DNA from: Allobaculum mucilyticum
GTDB taxonomy: Bacteria > Bacillota_I > Bacilli_A > Erysipelotrichales > Erysipelotrichaceae
Assembly: GCF_022701195.1 (NCBI RefSeq)
Contig: NZ_CP078089.1
Coordinates: 1,674,001 to 1,738,000 of the forward strand
Length of the DNA: 64,000 nucleotides
Direction of reading: 5' to 3'
Shown here: positions 43,029 through 53,969 of the stretch, in pieces
Position numbering within the stretch: position 1 is the first letter of the stretch
How the letters are laid out: every line of letters starts with the position of its first letter
Program-made: the position numbers and the translations under genes
Notes under the pieces: generated by a model
Databases searched by the model: none
What the model was told of the DNA's origin: nothing
What the model saw: only the letters and a program-made list of their open reading frames with translations

Positions 43029-43320
43029 GTGCCAGTTTCATCCTGAATCGTGAATTTGGCATGACTTATGCAGGAAACACATGAAAAGGACGCACGACAG
43101 TTCGGAAAGCAGTCAGAAAGTGGGAAAATAAAAGATGTTGTTATTCTTTATCACGTTCTTTTGTTCCCTCTCAAAAGAGCGGGCTTATGCACAGAAAATG
43201 TGAACAGAAGATGACGGTACAGATCAGAAAACAGAATGCAGATCAGAACAGCTGATCTGTTCCATAAGAAAACCGGCGATCAATCATCAAATGCCGGCTG
43301 AGAACAAACGGAGGCATGTA
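43029..43320 (+). other. Leader/promoter region of the nuclease gene
   Basis: No gene is seen. It contains a perfect hairpin CAGATCAG-AACAG-CTGATCTG at about 43241-43261 and a weaker CCGGC/GCCGG pairing at about 43272-43298, just before the GGAGG of the nuclease gene. Neither has a T run. Confidence 0.4.
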
Positions 43321-44406
43321 ATGAAACCTGTAAAACTATTCCAATGGCTGCTGAGTGTTGGACTGGCTCTGACACTCTGCGCCTGCGGCGGCAGCAGTGA
43401 TTCTTCATCCATCTCTTCTTCTGCAGAGATTCCCTCTTTGCAAAGCGCGGTGACAAGTACTGCATCTTCAGAGGAGTCCATCTCGTTTACGGAGGCAGTT
43501 TCTGAAGACGACTCGAGTGTTGCCGAGCCGAACCCCAAGGGAACCGACTTTACGGTCGATGACATCCCTGCCTATACGGGGACACCTTCCGTTGTCATCA
43601 ATAATAACGTTCCGTTCTTTGAACCGAACGAAGAGACGACGGATGCTTTCCAGCATTATTTCGATCTCGACAATCTGGGCCGGGTCACGCTCGCTTATGC
43701 ATCGCTTGGTCCGGAACTGCTGCCTGAAGGAGAGCGGGGAGATATTTCTTCCGTTCACCCGACCGGCTTTGAAAACGAAAGCTACCCATGGATCGACGGC
43801 GGCGGAGGCATGGTCTATAACCGCTGTCACCTGATTGCCTATATGCTTGCCGGTCAGAACGCCAACCCGAAAAACCTGATGACCGGTACGCGCTATATGA
43901 ATGTCGAGGGGATGCTGCCATATGAACAGCAGACTGATGACTACATCAAGAAAACCGGCAATCATGTGATGTACCGGGTAACGCCGCTGTTTAAAGGCGA
44001 CGATCTTGTCGCACAGGGCGTTTTAATGGAAGCCAAGTCTGTCGAAGACAAAGGCGCAGGCCTGCAGTTCTGCGTCTTCTGCTACAACGTTGAACCTGGT
44101 GTAGCGATTGACTATGCGACCGGTCTTAACCATACCGACGGCACGATTGGAGCCGGAGGCGTCACAGGCGAATCATCTGCTGCCAAGCCGGAAGCCGAGC
44201 AGCCCGCGCCGCAGCCTGCAGCGCCGGCTCAGGATGCTCCAGCTGCGGCACAGCAGTATGTCGTCAACACCAACACGCATAAATTCCATTACCCCTGGTG
44301 CAGTTCCGTCTCGCAGATGAAGGCGAAAAACCGCATGGACGTTACGGAAACCAGAGACAGCCTGATTTCTCAGGGCTATTCTCCCTGCAAACGATGCAAT
44401 CCCTGA
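43321..44406 (+). CDS. Lipoprotein DNA/RNA non-specific endonuclease with C-terminal Cys-rich module
   Basis: This encodes 361 residues from the ATG at 43321 (GGAGG site). Residues 1-22 form a lipoprotein signal with lipobox LCAC. A Ser-rich linker to ~75 precedes the NUC domain: SVVINNNVPFF, then MVYNRCHLIAYMLAG (~166-180), where the beta-beta-alpha-metal nucleases have DRGH, then NLMTGTRYMNVEGM and YRVTPLF. Relatives include streptococcal EndA-type DNA-entry nucleases. An Ala/Pro/Gln linker leads to a C-terminal ~45-residue unit (THKFHYPWCSSVSQM...SPCKRCNP) with the Ada-like Cys pattern common in Firmicutes surface nucleases. Roles may be DNA scavenging or uptake. Confidence 0.88.
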   Translation: MKPVKLFQWLLSVGLALTLCACGGSSDSSSISSSAEIPSLQSAVTSTASSEESISFTEAVSEDDSSVAEPNPKGTDFTVDDIPAYTGTPSVVINNNVPFFEPNEETTDAFQHYFDLDNLGRVTLAYASLGPELLPEGERGDISSVHPTGFENESYPWIDGGGGMVYNRCHLIAYMLAGQNANPKNLMTGTRYMNVEGMLPYEQQTDDYIKKTGNHVMYRVTPLFKGDDLVAQGVLMEAKSVEDKGAGLQFCVFCYNVEPGVAIDYATGLNHTDGTIGAGGVTGESSAAKPEAEQPAPQPAAPAQDAPAAAQQYVVNTNTHKFHYPWCSSVSQMKAKNRMDVTETRDSLISQGYSPCKRCNP

Positions 44407-44449
44407 TCTTCAGAACAAGTCAGTAGATATTACCAAAAGAAAACAGATC

Positions 44450-44502
44450 CGGGACCGGACTGCCGCGATATCTGGAGAAAGGCGGCTTCCGGTCCCGTTT
44501 TT
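44450..44502 (+). terminator. Rho-independent terminator
   Basis: GGGACCGGA and TCCGGTCCC pair over a 28-base loop, followed by GTTTTTA. The gap 44503-44684 to the pyr promoter holds no gene. Confidence 0.75.
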
Positions 44503-44684
44503 ATGTGCGGCGGAGGCTGGTGGGGATGGCTCTGCGGAACAGATCGGCGGCACAGAGAGGAAGAATTCGGTTCTATTCGTTCGTAAATCCTGGGAGTTTA
44601 CGGAAGGATTCAGGGAACATTTCGGGAAATTCCGGATTTGTCGTTTTTTCGGTCATTCGGCTGTTAAGGGCAGGGTTTCGCGGA

Positions 44685-44713
44685 TTGTACTTTGAAAACC
44701 CATGCGCTATAAT
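44685..44713 (+). promoter_or_regulatory. Promoter of the pyrimidine operon
   Basis: TTGTAC (44685-44690) and TATAAT (44708-44713) are separated by exactly 17 bases. The expected start at about 44720 leaves a leader of only ~45 bases, with no room for a PyrR-type antiterminator/terminator, and none is seen. Confidence 0.8.
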
Positions 44714-44764
44714 CCAAAAGATCCAAGCGGTCATGTTTTGTCTACACATCAGGGAGGGAATCGA

Positions 44765-45676
44765 ATGCATCCAAAATCGCTTCTTACCATGCAGGATCTC
44801 ACCAATGAAGAGATCCTTGATATTCTCAATGATGCGAAGGCTTTTTCTAGTTCCCATTCAGATTGGCAGATTCCTGTTTCGTCCAGGAAACTTACTGCTA
44901 ATCTTTTTTTTGAGCCTTCGACACGAACACACTACTCATTTTTAAGCGCCCAGAAGGGGCTGGGCCTCGACAGTGTCGATTTCAATCCGGAAACCTCTTC
45001 GCTTACGAAAGGGGAATCGCTTTACGATACCGTCCGTACATTTGAGGCACTCGGCTATGGTCTTCTGATCATCCGCAGCCCGCAGGACGGCTACTTCAAT
45101 GAGCTCGAATCCGTCGGCATCCCGATCATCAACGCCGGCGATGGAAAAACCAACCATCCAACGCAGTGCCTGCTCGACCTGCTGACGATTTACAACGAGT
45201 TCGGGCACTTCGACGGGCTGAATGTGCTGATCGTCGGCGACGTTGCGCACAGCCGTGTCGCCGCTTCCAACAAAGAGGCGCTCGAACGCTTCCATGCCAA
45301 TGTCCGCTTTGCCGGACCGAAAGAGTGGGAGCGTGAAGGGTTCCCGTTCTCGGATTTCGATGAAAGCATTCCCTGGGCGGATGCGATCATCATGCTGCGC
45401 ATCCAGAGAGAGCGCGGAGCAAAGCTTTCCGACATGAGTGATAACGACAGCTATCTTGAGCGCTACGGTCTGACCAAAGAGCGTGCCGCAAAGATGAAGC
45501 CAGGCGCAATCATCATGCATCCGGCACCAGTCAACCGCGGCGTCGAGATCGACAGCGATCTGGTCGAATGCGAAAAGAGCCGGATCTTTGAACAGATGAA
45601 AAACGGCGTCCTCGTCCGCAAGGCGGTCATCAAACGCGCGCTGGGAAGCGAGCCGTTTGGCCGGACGCACTGCTAG
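44765..45676 (+). CDS. pyrB: Aspartate carbamoyltransferase catalytic subunit
   Basis: This encodes 303 residues from the ATG at 44765 (GGGAGGG site; an in-frame ATG at 44702 lies in the promoter and is rejected). It has the carbamoyl-phosphate loop FFEPSTRTHYSF (~49-60), HPTQCLLDLLTI (~131), and HPAPVNRGVEI (~258) for aspartate binding. It joins carbamoyl phosphate and aspartate, the first committed step of pyrimidine synthesis. There is no regulatory pyrI gene, as in other Gram-positives. First gene of the operon. Confidence 0.95.
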   Translation: MHPKSLLTMQDLTNEEILDILNDAKAFSSSHSDWQIPVSSRKLTANLFFEPSTRTHYSFLSAQKGLGLDSVDFNPETSSLTKGESLYDTVRTFEALGYGLLIIRSPQDGYFNELESVGIPIINAGDGKTNHPTQCLLDLLTIYNEFGHFDGLNVLIVGDVAHSRVAASNKEALERFHANVRFAGPKEWEREGFPFSDFDESIPWADAIIMLRIQRERGAKLSDMSDNDSYLERYGLTKERAAKMKPGAIIMHPAPVNRGVEIDSDLVECEKSRIFEQMKNGVLVRKAVIKRALGSEPFGRTHC

Positions 45677-45687
45677 AAGGAAACAGA

Positions 45688-47001
45688 ATGATGACAACCG
45701 AAAACAAACCTGCTGTTCTGATTAAAAATGCGCAGATTTTTACGGACGGCTGTCTGCAGAATCTGCAGATTCTGTTTAACGAAGAGGAAATTCTGCGCAT
45801 TGCGCCAGCAATCGATGAAGCTCTGGCAAAGACAGTCATCGATGCAAAGGGCCTTGCCCTTCTGCCCGGTCTGGTGGACACCCACGTCCATCTGCGCGAG
45901 CCGGGATTTGAAGCCAAGGAAACCATCAAAACAGGAAGCCTTGCGGCTGCTGCAGGCGGATTTACAACGATCTTCGCCATGCCAAACCTCAAGCCAGCTC
46001 CATCTACCGTTGAGACGATGAAGCCGTATATGGAAAAAATCGCGCGGCACGCGGCAGTACGGGTCATTCCGTTTGGAACCATTACCGACAACGAAGCCGG
46101 CGCTACTCCGACAGATTACAAAGCGCTCAAAACTCTCGGATGCCGCTGGTTCTCCGATGACGGCGTCGGCGTAGCAAGCGGCGCTGTCATGCAGAAAGCT
46201 ATGAAACAGGCGGTTGAAGAAGATGTTCTGTTTTCCTGCCATACAGAAGACATGAACTATCGCCAGCCCGGTGCAAGCGTCCACGCAGGTCCTTACGCAA
46301 AAGAAAACGGATGGACCGGCATTCCATCTGCCTGCGAATCCAGCCAGCTGATCCGCGATCTGGAATTCGCCAGAACGATTCCGGTGAAATACCATGCCGA
46401 TCACATCTCGGCGAAAGAAAGCGTCGAAGCTCTGGCCGCCGCAAAAGCGGATGGCGTCAACTGCACGGCCGAAGTCACAGCGCATCATCTTCTGCTTGAA
46501 GATAAAGATGTAACCGGACCGATGTTCAAGATGAATCCCCCGCTGCGCTCGCATGAAGACCGCATGGCTCTGATTGAAGGTCTGGAAAACGGCACCCTCG
46601 ACTTCATTGCCAATGACCATGCACCGCACACGATGGAAGAAAAAAGCCGCCCGATGGAACAGGCGCCCTTTGGAATCGTGTCGCTCGAAACCTCATTCCC
46701 GCTTCTGTACACCGAATTTGTAGAGAAACAGAAACGCTGGAGTCTGAAACAGCTGATCGAATGGATGGCCGAAAAACCGGCTGCACGCTTCGGTCTGGAA
46801 AAGACCGGCAGAATTCAGGAAGGGTACCGTCCGGACTTCTTCCTGGCGGATCTGAACACCTCGTATGTGATTGATCCGCAGAGCTTTGAATCGATGGGAA
46901 AGAACACGCCTTTTGGCGGATGGACATCCTGCGCACGCGTGGAACAGACCTGGGTCGAAGGCAGACCGGTCTGGACCCGCGCGGATTCAGGGCTGAACTG
47001 A
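45688..47001 (+). CDS. pyrC: Dihydroorotase (class I)
   Basis: This encodes 437 residues, eleven bases after pyrB. The metal ligands are visible: PGLVDTHVHLREPG (HxH), His in SCHTEDMN and in KYHADHIS, and Asp in IANDHAPHT. It closes carbamoyl aspartate to dihydroorotate. It belongs to the zinc amidohydrolase superfamily, Gram-positive PyrC type. The longer-than-usual 107-base spacer to carA has two hairpins. Confidence 0.95.
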   Translation: MMTTENKPAVLIKNAQIFTDGCLQNLQILFNEEEILRIAPAIDEALAKTVIDAKGLALLPGLVDTHVHLREPGFEAKETIKTGSLAAAAGGFTTIFAMPNLKPAPSTVETMKPYMEKIARHAAVRVIPFGTITDNEAGATPTDYKALKTLGCRWFSDDGVGVASGAVMQKAMKQAVEEDVLFSCHTEDMNYRQPGASVHAGPYAKENGWTGIPSACESSQLIRDLEFARTIPVKYHADHISAKESVEALAAAKADGVNCTAEVTAHHLLLEDKDVTGPMFKMNPPLRSHEDRMALIEGLENGTLDFIANDHAPHTMEEKSRPMEQAPFGIVSLETSFPLLYTEFVEKQKRWSLKQLIEWMAEKPAARFGLEKTGRIQEGYRPDFFLADLNTSYVIDPQSFESMGKNTPFGGWTSCARVEQTWVEGRPVWTRADSGLN

Positions 47002-47016
47002 ACAGACAGAGAAAAA

Positions 47017-47076
47017 CTGCAGAAAGTCTGCAGAACAGAATAAACAGAAACCCGAAGAATCGATAAAACTATCGAT
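47017..47076 (+). promoter_or_regulatory. Two perfect hairpins in the pyrC-carA spacer
   Basis: CTGCAGA-AAG-TCTGCAG (47017-47033) and ATCGATA-AAAC-TATCGAT (47059-47076). There are no T runs, so they do not look like terminators; they may set mRNA processing or stability between pyrC and carA. Confidence 0.45.
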
Positions 47077-47108
47077 AGAACAGAAAACAGATAAAGGAGA
47101 AAGAATCC

Positions 47109-48200
47109 ATGGAAGACAGACTGCTCATTCTTGAAGACGGCAGCGTCTGGAAAGGCAAGGGCTTCGGCTCTGACAATTTCCGGGTTGGCGAGCTTGTCTT
47201 TAACACGTCGATGACCGGCTACCAGGAAATCCTCACGGATAATTCCTACTGCGGCCAGATCATCCTGATGACTTACCCTCTGATTGGCAACTACGGCGTA
47301 AACCGCGATGACTGGGAAAGCATTGAACCTGCTGCATTCGGCTTTGTCGTCAAAGATCTCTGTGATGACTACTCCAACTGGAGAGCCTGCGAATCGCTCG
47401 ACCAGTTCTGCAAAAACGAAGATATTCCCGGCATCAGCCAGGTTGATACCCGCGCTCTGACCCGCCGCATCCGCGACCACGGCACCATGAAAGCTGTCAT
47501 GGCTAATCCGGATGCCGATGTAGATGCGATCGTAAAAATGCTCAATGAAACAGAGATGCTGCACGATCAGGTTCAGCGCGTCAGCTCCTCTAAGCTGTAC
47601 TCCGTACCTAACCGCGGACCAAAAGTTGTCCTGATGGACTTTGGTGCCAAACTCGGCATCGTACGCGAACTCTCTCAGCGCGGCTGCGACATTGTCGTTG
47701 TCCCCTGGAACACCGATGCAAAAACGATCATGAACTTCCGTCCGGACGGCGTCATGCTCACAAACGGCCCTGGCGACCCTTCCGATCTGCCGGAGTCGAT
47801 CGAAACCATCCGCAACCTGATTGGTCAGGTACCAATCTTCGGCATCTGCCTTGGCCACCAGCTGATCGCTCTTGCCTGCGGCGCAAAAACCTACAAGCTG
47901 AAATTCGGTCACCGCGGCGGCAACCATCCGGTTGTTGATCTGTCGGACGGCCATGTAGAAATCACCAGCCAGAACCACGGCTATGCAGTGGATAAGGATT
48001 CTCTGGAAGGAACCGGTCTGGTCATGACGCATCAGGCGCTCAATGACAAATCCTGCGAAGGCATGATGCACACGCAGTATCCGGTCTTCTCCCTGCAGTT
48101 CCATCCGGAAGCCAATGCAGGCCCGAATGATTCCAAGAAAATGTTTGACCGTTTCATCACTCTGATGGAAGAAGAGAAAGAGAGGAAAAAGCATGCCTAA
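47109..48200 (+). CDS. carA: Carbamoyl-phosphate synthase small (glutaminase) subunit
   Basis: This encodes 363 residues with an AAAGGAG site. The N-terminal CPSase small-chain domain ([19 protein letters not shown]) is followed by a class I glutamine amidotransferase with [12 protein letters not shown] (nucleophile Cys ~257), and His and Glu in [12 protein letters not shown]. It frees ammonia from glutamine for CarB. The end overlaps carB by eight bases. Confidence 0.96.
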   Translation: MEDRLLILEDGSVWKGKGFGSDNFRVGELVFNTSMTGYQEILTDNSYCGQIILMTYPLIGNYGVNRDDWESIEPAAFGFVVKDLCDDYSNWRACESLDQFCKNEDIPGISQVDTRALTRRIRDHGTMKAVMANPDADVDAIVKMLNETEMLHDQVQRVSSSKLYSVPNRGPKVVLMDFGAKLGIVRELSQRGCDIVVVPWNTDAKTIMNFRPDGVMLTNGPGDPSDLPESIETIRNLIGQVPIFGICLGHQLIALACGAKTYKLKFGHRGGNHPVVDLSDGHVEITSQNHGYAVDKDSLEGTGLVMTHQALNDKSCEGMMHTQYPVFSLQFHPEANAGPNDSKKMFDRFITLMEEEKERKKHA

Positions 48201-51200
48201 AAGAACAGACATCAAGAAAATCCTGGTCATCGGCTCCGGTCCGATCGTGATCGGCCAGGCAGCCGAGTTTGACTACGCCGGAACGCAGGCGTGCCAGTCG
48301 CTGCGCGAAGAAGGCTATGAAGTCATTCTGATCAATTCCAACCCGGCGACGATCATGACAGACTCTGTTGTTGCCGATCAGGTTTACATCGAACCGATCA
48401 CTCTCGATTTCGCAAAACGCATTATTTATAAGGAACGCCCGGATGCCATTCTCGGCTCCCTTGGCGGACAGACCGGTCTGAACCTGGTTGTCGAACTTGC
48501 TGAAGACGGCATCCTCGACGAATACGGTGTAGAAATCCTCGGTACAGACCTGTCTGCAATCAATAAAGCGGAAGACCGCGAACTCTTCCGTTCCCTGATG
48601 CAGGAAATCAACGAACCTGTACCGGAAAGTGCCATTGTTCATACCGTTGAAGAAGCCGTTGATTTCTGCTCCGAACACGGCTATCCGGTTGTTGTCCGTC
48701 CGGCTTACACCCTTGGCGGTACCGGCGGCGGATTTGCAGATGATGAAGAAGAGCTCCGTGAAATTGCGGAAGCCGGTCTGAAAATCTCCCCGGTTCACCA
48801 GTGCCTGATCGAACAGTCGATCGCCGGCTACAAGGAAATCGAGTACGAAGTTATGCGCGATACCAACGACAACGCCATCGTTGTGTGCAACATGGAAAAC
48901 GTTGACCCGGTCGGCATCCATACTGGCGATTCGATCGTTGTCGCTCCGGTTCAGACGCTGACTGACCGTGAAAACCAGCTGCTCCGTTCGGCTTCTCTGA
49001 AAATCATCCGTGCACTGAAAATCTGCGGCGGATGCAACGTCCAGCTTGCTCTGGATCCGGAAAGCTTCAACTACTACGTCATCGAAGTTAACCCGCGTGT
49101 ATCCCGTTCTTCCGCTCTTGCTTCCAAAGCAACCGGCTACCCGATCGCGCGCATCTCGGCCAAACTGGCAGTCGGACTGACACTCGATGAAATTCTCAAC
49201 CCGATCACAAAAACGTCCTATGCCTGCTTCGAGCCGGCCATTGACTACATCGTTTCCAAATTTCCGCGCTTCCCGTTCGATAAATTCCCGAATGCAGACC
49301 GTACCCTCGGCACGCAGATGAAGGCAACCGGTGAAGTCATGTCCATCGGCCGTACCTTTGCGGAATCTTTCCTCAAAGGCGTCCGTTCTCTGGAAATGAA
49401 AGTGGATCACATCTACCTCAAAGATCTGCAGGAAATGTCCAAAGAAGAAATTGAAAAACTGATCCGCGGCAAGAGTGACCTGCGCATCTTCGCAATCGCA
49501 AGATGGCTGCGCGAATTCGGCACAATCGAAGAAATCTATGAAATGACAAAGATCGACTCCTTCTTCCTGTGGCACCTCAAGAAGATCATCGATCTCGAAA
49601 AGAAAATGGAAGCCAACCCGCTCAACCTTGATATTCTGCGCGAGCTCAAAGAATTCGGTTTCTCGGATTCCTATATCGCAAAAGCCTGGAGCATTCCGGA
49701 AAAGGAACTGTACGAACTGCGCCATGCCAACGGCATCATCCCGGTCTACAAAATGGTAGATACCTGCGCTGGCGAGTTCACATCCGCTACCCCGTATTTC
49801 TACTCGACCTACGAGCAGGAAAACGAATCCATTCCTTCCGATCACAAGAAAATCATCGTTCTTGGTTCCGGTCCGATCCGTATCGGTCAGGGTGTCGAGT
49901 TCGACTACGCGACTGTACACTGCGTTGAATCTCTCCGTGCAGCCGGCTATGAAGCCATCATTATCAACAACAACCCGGAAACGGTATCTACCGACTTCTC
50001 CATCTCGGACAAGCTGTATTTCGAACCGCTGACAACCGAAGATGTCATGGAAGTCATCGATCTTGAAAAACCGGAAGGCGTCATTGTTCAGTTTGGCGGA
50101 CAGACCGCAATCAACCTGGCTGCTTCGCTGGCAGAACACGGCGTCAAAATCCTCGGTACATCCTTAGAGAGCATCGATAAAGCGGAAGACCGTCATGAAT
50201 TTGAACAGATGCTCCGCAAGCTCAACATCCCGCAGCCCCAGGGTGAAACCGCTGTTACGGTTGATGAAGCCCTCGAGATTGCCGGCCGCATCGGCTACCC
50301 GGTTCTTGTCCGTCCTTCCTATGTCCTTGGCGGACGTGCGATGGAAATCGTTCACGATGACGAAGAACTCGTCAAATACATGGGCAATGCGGTTAAGGAA
50401 ATTTCGCATGACGCCCCGATCCTGGTCGACAAGTACATCGTCGGCAAGGAGCTGGAAATTGACGGTATCGCCGATGGCGAGCATGTCTATCTGCCAGGCA
50501 TCATGGAGCACATCGAACGTGCCGGCGTTCACTCCGGCGACTCGATTTCGGTCTATCCGGCACAGCGCATCAACGATGAAGTCAAGGCAACCATCATCGA
50601 CTACGCAACCCGCATCGGTGAAGGATTCGGATTCATCGGGTTATACAACATTCAGTTTATTGTGGATAATAACAATCAGGTATATGTTCTCGAAGTCAAC
50701 CCGAGATCCTCAAGAACCGTTCCGTTCCTCTCCAAGATCACTGGCGTGCCGATGTCCCATATCGCGACCATGGCTGTATTAGGTCAGTCGATCGAAGAGC
50801 AGGGTTATACACCGGGCTATCGTCCCGATGATGCACACCGCGTCTTTGTTAAAGCGCCAGTCTTCTCCTTTGCCAAACTCCACCATGTCGATACCGTCCT
50901 CGGACCGGAAATGAAATCGACCGGTGAAGCGCTCGGATCGGATGTCAGCCTGGAAAAAGCGCTGTATAAAGCACTTGTTGCAGCCGGCATCAAAGTCGAT
51001 GTTCACGGCAACGTCCTGCTGACGATTGCGGATGCCGACAAGGAAGACGCACTGCCGCTGGCAAAACGTTTTGCAACGATCGGCTATGGTCTGTATGCAA
51101 CGCCGGGAACCGCAAAATTCCTGCGCAGCCACGGACTGTTCGTTCACGATGCCGCGAAGATTGAAAACCAGGACGAAGGCGTTGAGTCAGTTGTCGATGT

Positions 51201-51405
51201 CATCCGCAACGGCCGCGTCAACTTCGTTGTCAACACGATGAGCCGCCATTCCCGCAAAAACGAAGATGACGGATTCATCATTCGCCGTGTCGCATCGGAA
51301 AACAACATCTTCTGCATGACCTCGCTCGATACAGCAGATGCGCTCCTGCGTGTTCTTGAGTCCCTTTCCTTCTCGATGATTTCCATGAACGAAATGGGGA
51401 AATAA
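48193..51405 (+). CDS. carB: Carbamoyl-phosphate synthase large subunit
   Basis: This encodes 1070 residues, full length. Two homologous ATP-grasp halves start with [20 protein letters not shown] and [20 protein letters not shown]. Each has a [13 protein letters not shown] or [12 protein letters not shown] phosphate loop. The last ~130 residues are the MGS-like allosteric domain ([23 protein letters not shown]), where UMP or ornithine acts in relatives. It makes carbamoyl phosphate from bicarbonate, ammonia and two ATP. Being inside the pyr operon, this copy is probably the pyrimidine-specific enzyme. Confidence 0.97.
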   Translation: MPKRTDIKKILVIGSGPIVIGQAAEFDYAGTQACQSLREEGYEVILINSNPATIMTDSVVADQVYIEPITLDFAKRIIYKERPDAILGSLGGQTGLNLVVELAEDGILDEYGVEILGTDLSAINKAEDRELFRSLMQEINEPVPESAIVHTVEEAVDFCSEHGYPVVVRPAYTLGGTGGGFADDEEELREIAEAGLKISPVHQCLIEQSIAGYKEIEYEVMRDTNDNAIVVCNMENVDPVGIHTGDSIVVAPVQTLTDRENQLLRSASLKIIRALKICGGCNVQLALDPESFNYYVIEVNPRVSRSSALASKATGYPIARISAKLAVGLTLDEILNPITKTSYACFEPAIDYIVSKFPRFPFDKFPNADRTLGTQMKATGEVMSIGRTFAESFLKGVRSLEMKVDHIYLKDLQEMSKEEIEKLIRGKSDLRIFAIARWLREFGTIEEIYEMTKIDSFFLWHLKKIIDLEKKMEANPLNLDILRELKEFGFSDSYIAKAWSIPEKELYELRHANGIIPVYKMVDTCAGEFTSATPYFYSTYEQENESIPSDHKKIIVLGSGPIRIGQGVEFDYATVHCVESLRAAGYEAIIINNNPETVSTDFSISDKLYFEPLTTEDVMEVIDLEKPEGVIVQFGGQTAINLAASLAEHGVKILGTSLESIDKAEDRHEFEQMLRKLNIPQPQGETAVTVDEALEIAGRIGYPVLVRPSYVLGGRAMEIVHDDEELVKYMGNAVKEISHDAPILVDKYIVGKELEIDGIADGEHVYLPGIMEHIERAGVHSGDSISVYPAQRINDEVKATIIDYATRIGEGFGFIGLYNIQFIVDNNNQVYVLEVNPRSSRTVPFLSKITGVPMSHIATMAVLGQSIEEQGYTPGYRPDDAHRVFVKAPVFSFAKLHHVDTVLGPEMKSTGEALGSDVSLEKALYKALVAAGIKVDVHGNVLLTIADADKEDALPLAKRFATIGYGLYATPGTAKFLRSHGLFVHDAAKIENQDEGVESVVDVIRNGRVNFVVNTMSRHSRKNEDDGFIIRRVASENNIFCMTSLDTADALLRVLESLSFSMISMNEMGK

Positions 51406-51410
51406 AATAC

Positions 51411-52145
51411 ATGAAACAGTCAAATGCAGTGATTTTAAGCAACGCCCCGATTGCCAGAGACGTGTTTAAGATGGATCTGCGTACGGACCTCGCCCCGATG
51501 GCCAAACCTGGACAGTTTGTCCAGGTGGCCGTACCGGGCTTCTTCCTGCGCCGTCCGATTTCCGTCTCCTGGACCGAAGGGGATGTCCTTCGAATTGTCT
51601 ATAAGATCATGGGCAACGGAACCGATAAAATGTCGTCCATGAAACCTGGTGAAGAACTGAGTCTTCTCGGACCGCTCGGAACCGGTTTCCCGATCAAAGA
51701 TGAAAAGGAAGTTGTCATCATGGGCGGCGGTGTCGGAACGCCTCCAATGCTCAAAACGGCTAAAGCTTACCTGGATCAGGGAAGCAAAGTCGATGTCATT
51801 CTCGGCTTCAATACCGCACAGGATGTTTTCTATGTCGATGAATTCGAACAGCTCGGCATTTCGCCTGTCGTCTGCACGATGGACGGATCAGCCGGCGTAA
51901 AAGGTACCGTTCTTGACGGAGCTGCTTCAGCCGGTATTAAAACCGACTATGTTCTGGCCTGCGGACCGCTTCCAATGCTGCGTGCCATCAGCGCTTCTTA
52001 CACGAAAGGCTACATTTCGCTAGAGAGCCGGATGGGCTGCGGATTTGGCGTCTGCAACGGATGCGTCATGACCGATACAAACGGCATGCAGGTTCGCGTA
52101 TGCAAAAACGGACCGGTTTTCCCGATCGGAAAGGTGGTGCTCTAA
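51411..52145 (+). CDS. pyrK: Dihydroorotate dehydrogenase B electron-transfer subunit
   Basis: This encodes 244 residues, five bases after carB. An N-terminal FAD-binding beta-barrel ([11 protein letters not shown], RRPxS motif) is followed by the NAD domain ([14 protein letters not shown]) and a C-terminal [2Fe-2S] cluster with four Cys ([11 protein letters not shown] ... VRVCKNG). It passes electrons from dihydroorotate in PyrD to NAD+. Its ribosome binding site is weak (GGGGAAA inside carB), suggesting coupling to carB translation. Confidence 0.95.
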   Translation: MKQSNAVILSNAPIARDVFKMDLRTDLAPMAKPGQFVQVAVPGFFLRRPISVSWTEGDVLRIVYKIMGNGTDKMSSMKPGEELSLLGPLGTGFPIKDEKEVVIMGGGVGTPPMLKTAKAYLDQGSKVDVILGFNTAQDVFYVDEFEQLGISPVVCTMDGSAGVKGTVLDGAASAGIKTDYVLACGPLPMLRAISASYTKGYISLESRMGCGFGVCNGCVMTDTNGMQVRVCKNGPVFPIGKVVL

Positions 52146-52146
52146 G

Positions 52147-53067
52147 ATGATGGATCTTTCTGTACAGCTTCCAGGTCTGAACCTGAAAAACCCGATTATT
52201 CCGGCTTCTGGAACCTTTGCGTTTGGTCGTGAATTCTCGATGATTTACGATCTGTCTCTGCTTGGCGGCATGTGCGTCAAGTCAGTCACTCTTGCACCAA
52301 GAGAAGGCAACCCGCTTCCCCGCATTGCGGAAGCTCCGTCCGGCATGATCAATGCGATCGGCCTGCAGAACCGCGGCGTAGAATTCGTTGCGGAGAAAGA
52401 ACTGCCGTTTTTAACGAAATTTGATACGGAAGTTATCGTCAATGTGGCGGGCGCTTCCATTCAGGAATACGGTGAAGTCATCGAACGCCTGCAGGGCATC
52501 GATGTCATCAAAGCCTTCGAGCTGAATATTTCCTGCCCGAACGTTTCCGCTGGCGGAATGGCCATCGGAACTGACCCGGATCTTGCCGCTGAATGCGTCC
52601 GCATTGCCAAACGGGTCGCCGACAAGCCGGTTTATGTCAAGCTTTCGCCAAACGTCACCGACATCACAAAGATTGCGGCTGCGGTTGAACAGGCCGGTGC
52701 TGACGGACTGGTTCTCATCAATACCATGCCCGCAATGCGCATTGACCTGAAAACCCGCAAGCCCCTGCTTGCCAATATCACAGGCGGTCTGTCCGGACCG
52801 GCAATCAAGCCGATTGCGATCCGTGCAGTCTACCAGTGCGCACAGGCTGTAAATATTCCAATCATCGGCTGCGGCGGAATCACCTGCGGCGAAGATGTCC
52901 TGGAATTCCTGCTTGCCGGCGCAAGCGCTGTGGAAATCGGTTCAGAAAACCTCGTTGACCCATGGGCCTGTCCGCGGATCATCGATGAACTGCCTGGCGT
53001 TCTCGAAAAATACCGCTTTGCTTCCGTCAAAGACGCGATCGGCAAAGCACTTCCGCAGAACAGCTAG
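52147..53067 (+). CDS. pyrD: Dihydroorotate dehydrogenase B catalytic subunit
   Basis: This encodes 306 residues starting one base after pyrK with AAAGGTGG. It is an FMN TIM barrel: [15 protein letters not shown], the class 1 catalytic Cys in [11 protein letters not shown] (~127), [10 protein letters not shown] and [21 protein letters not shown]. Cys instead of Ser at the catalytic base, together with PyrK, marks class 1B (NAD-dependent). A terminator follows. Confidence 0.95.
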   Translation: MMDLSVQLPGLNLKNPIIPASGTFAFGREFSMIYDLSLLGGMCVKSVTLAPREGNPLPRIAEAPSGMINAIGLQNRGVEFVAEKELPFLTKFDTEVIVNVAGASIQEYGEVIERLQGIDVIKAFELNISCPNVSAGGMAIGTDPDLAAECVRIAKRVADKPVYVKLSPNVTDITKIAAAVEQAGADGLVLINTMPAMRIDLKTRKPLLANITGGLSGPAIKPIAIRAVYQCAQAVNIPIIGCGGITCGEDVLEFLLAGASAVEIGSENLVDPWACPRIIDELPGVLEKYRFASVKDAIGKALPQNS

Positions 53068-53097
53068 TCTGAGTCTGCACTGTTTCTGACATACTGA

Positions 53098-53130
53098 AGA
53101 AGCCGGTCTCTGCCTCCGGCTTCTTTTTTC
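53098..53130 (+). terminator. Terminator between pyrD and pyrF
   Basis: AGAAGCCGG and CCGGCTTCT pair around nine bases, followed by TTTTTTC. pyrF therefore needs readthrough or its own promoter in 53131-53245; I saw no clear one. Confidence 0.82.
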
Positions 53131-53245
53131 AGGCCAGCCGGCATCCGCCACAGAACCACAGAATGATGTCAGACAGGAACCCAGACTGAAAAAGGCAGAT
53201 CCCCTGCGAAAACAGGAAAGTGAAGAGAGAAGAAAAGGAGTAAAT

Positions 53246-53947
53246 ATGAGCCGTACAATTATTGCCCTCGATTTTTCAAGCCGTCAGGAAGTCTTTGACT
53301 TTCTGAGCCAGTTTGACCAGCCGGTTACCGTAAAGATCGGCATGGAACTTACCTATGCAGAAGGACTCGATATGGTCCGGGCAGTGAAGGAAATGGGACA
53401 CGATGTATTCCTGGATCTGAAGCTGCACGATATCCCCAATACCGTAAAAGGCGGCATGAAAAACCTCGCTGCGCTTGGTGCAGACATCGTCAACTGCCAT
53501 GCCGCAGGCGGCATTGAAATGATGAAAGCCGCCAAAGCCGGCATTGAAGCAGGTGCTCCGGAAGGAAAACGCCCGCTCGTGATCGCCGTTACGCAGCTGA
53601 CTTCGACTTCCAAAGAAGCCATGAATGAACAGCAGGGCATTCCGGGAGACGTCATCGACTCGGTGATCCGCTATGCAAAAGCAGCAAAAGAAGCCGGCCT
53701 GGACGGTGTTGTCTGCTCCGTTCATGAAGCAAAAGCCATCAAGGAAGCCTGCGGCGAAGATTTCCTGACCGTTACTCCGGGAATCCGTCTGGCTACTGAT
53801 TCTGTAGATGATCAGAAACGTGTGGCTACGCCGGAATTTGCCAGAGAGCAGGGATGCGATTATATCGTTGTCGGCCGTTCCATCACCAAATCCGAAAACC
53901 CGAAAGAAACCTTTGACGCTATTGAAGCAGTCATGAACGGACGCTAA
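53246..53947 (+). CDS. pyrF: Orotidine-5'-phosphate decarboxylase
   Basis: This encodes 233 residues with an AAAAGGAG site. The catalytic tetrad lies in VFLDLKLHDIPNTV (Asp-x-Lys-x-x-Asp), the N-terminal strand is IIALDFSS, and the phosphate loop is DYIVVGRSITKSENP. It decarboxylates OMP to UMP, the last pyrimidine step. It is set apart from pyrBC-carAB-KD by a terminator and lies 22 bases before an FNT-like membrane gene. pyrE, its usual partner, is not in the window. Confidence 0.95.
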   Translation: MSRTIIALDFSSRQEVFDFLSQFDQPVTVKIGMELTYAEGLDMVRAVKEMGHDVFLDLKLHDIPNTVKGGMKNLAALGADIVNCHAAGGIEMMKAAKAGIEAGAPEGKRPLVIAVTQLTSTSKEAMNEQQGIPGDVIDSVIRYAKAAKEAGLDGVVCSVHEAKAIKEACGEDFLTVTPGIRLATDSVDDQKRVATPEFAREQGCDYIVVGRSITKSENPKETFDAIEAVMNGR

Positions 53948-53969
53948 GGGTCAGCGAAGGGATGCGGAG

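Noticed and set aside
44714-44764. PyrR-binding attenuator in the pyr leader
   Set aside because: The stretch is too short and has no terminator/antiterminator pair or PyrR-type loop.
48157-50139. 660-residue open frame on the minus strand
   Set aside because: Antisense shadow of carB produced by its biased codons; Phe/Asp/Val-rich without any motif.
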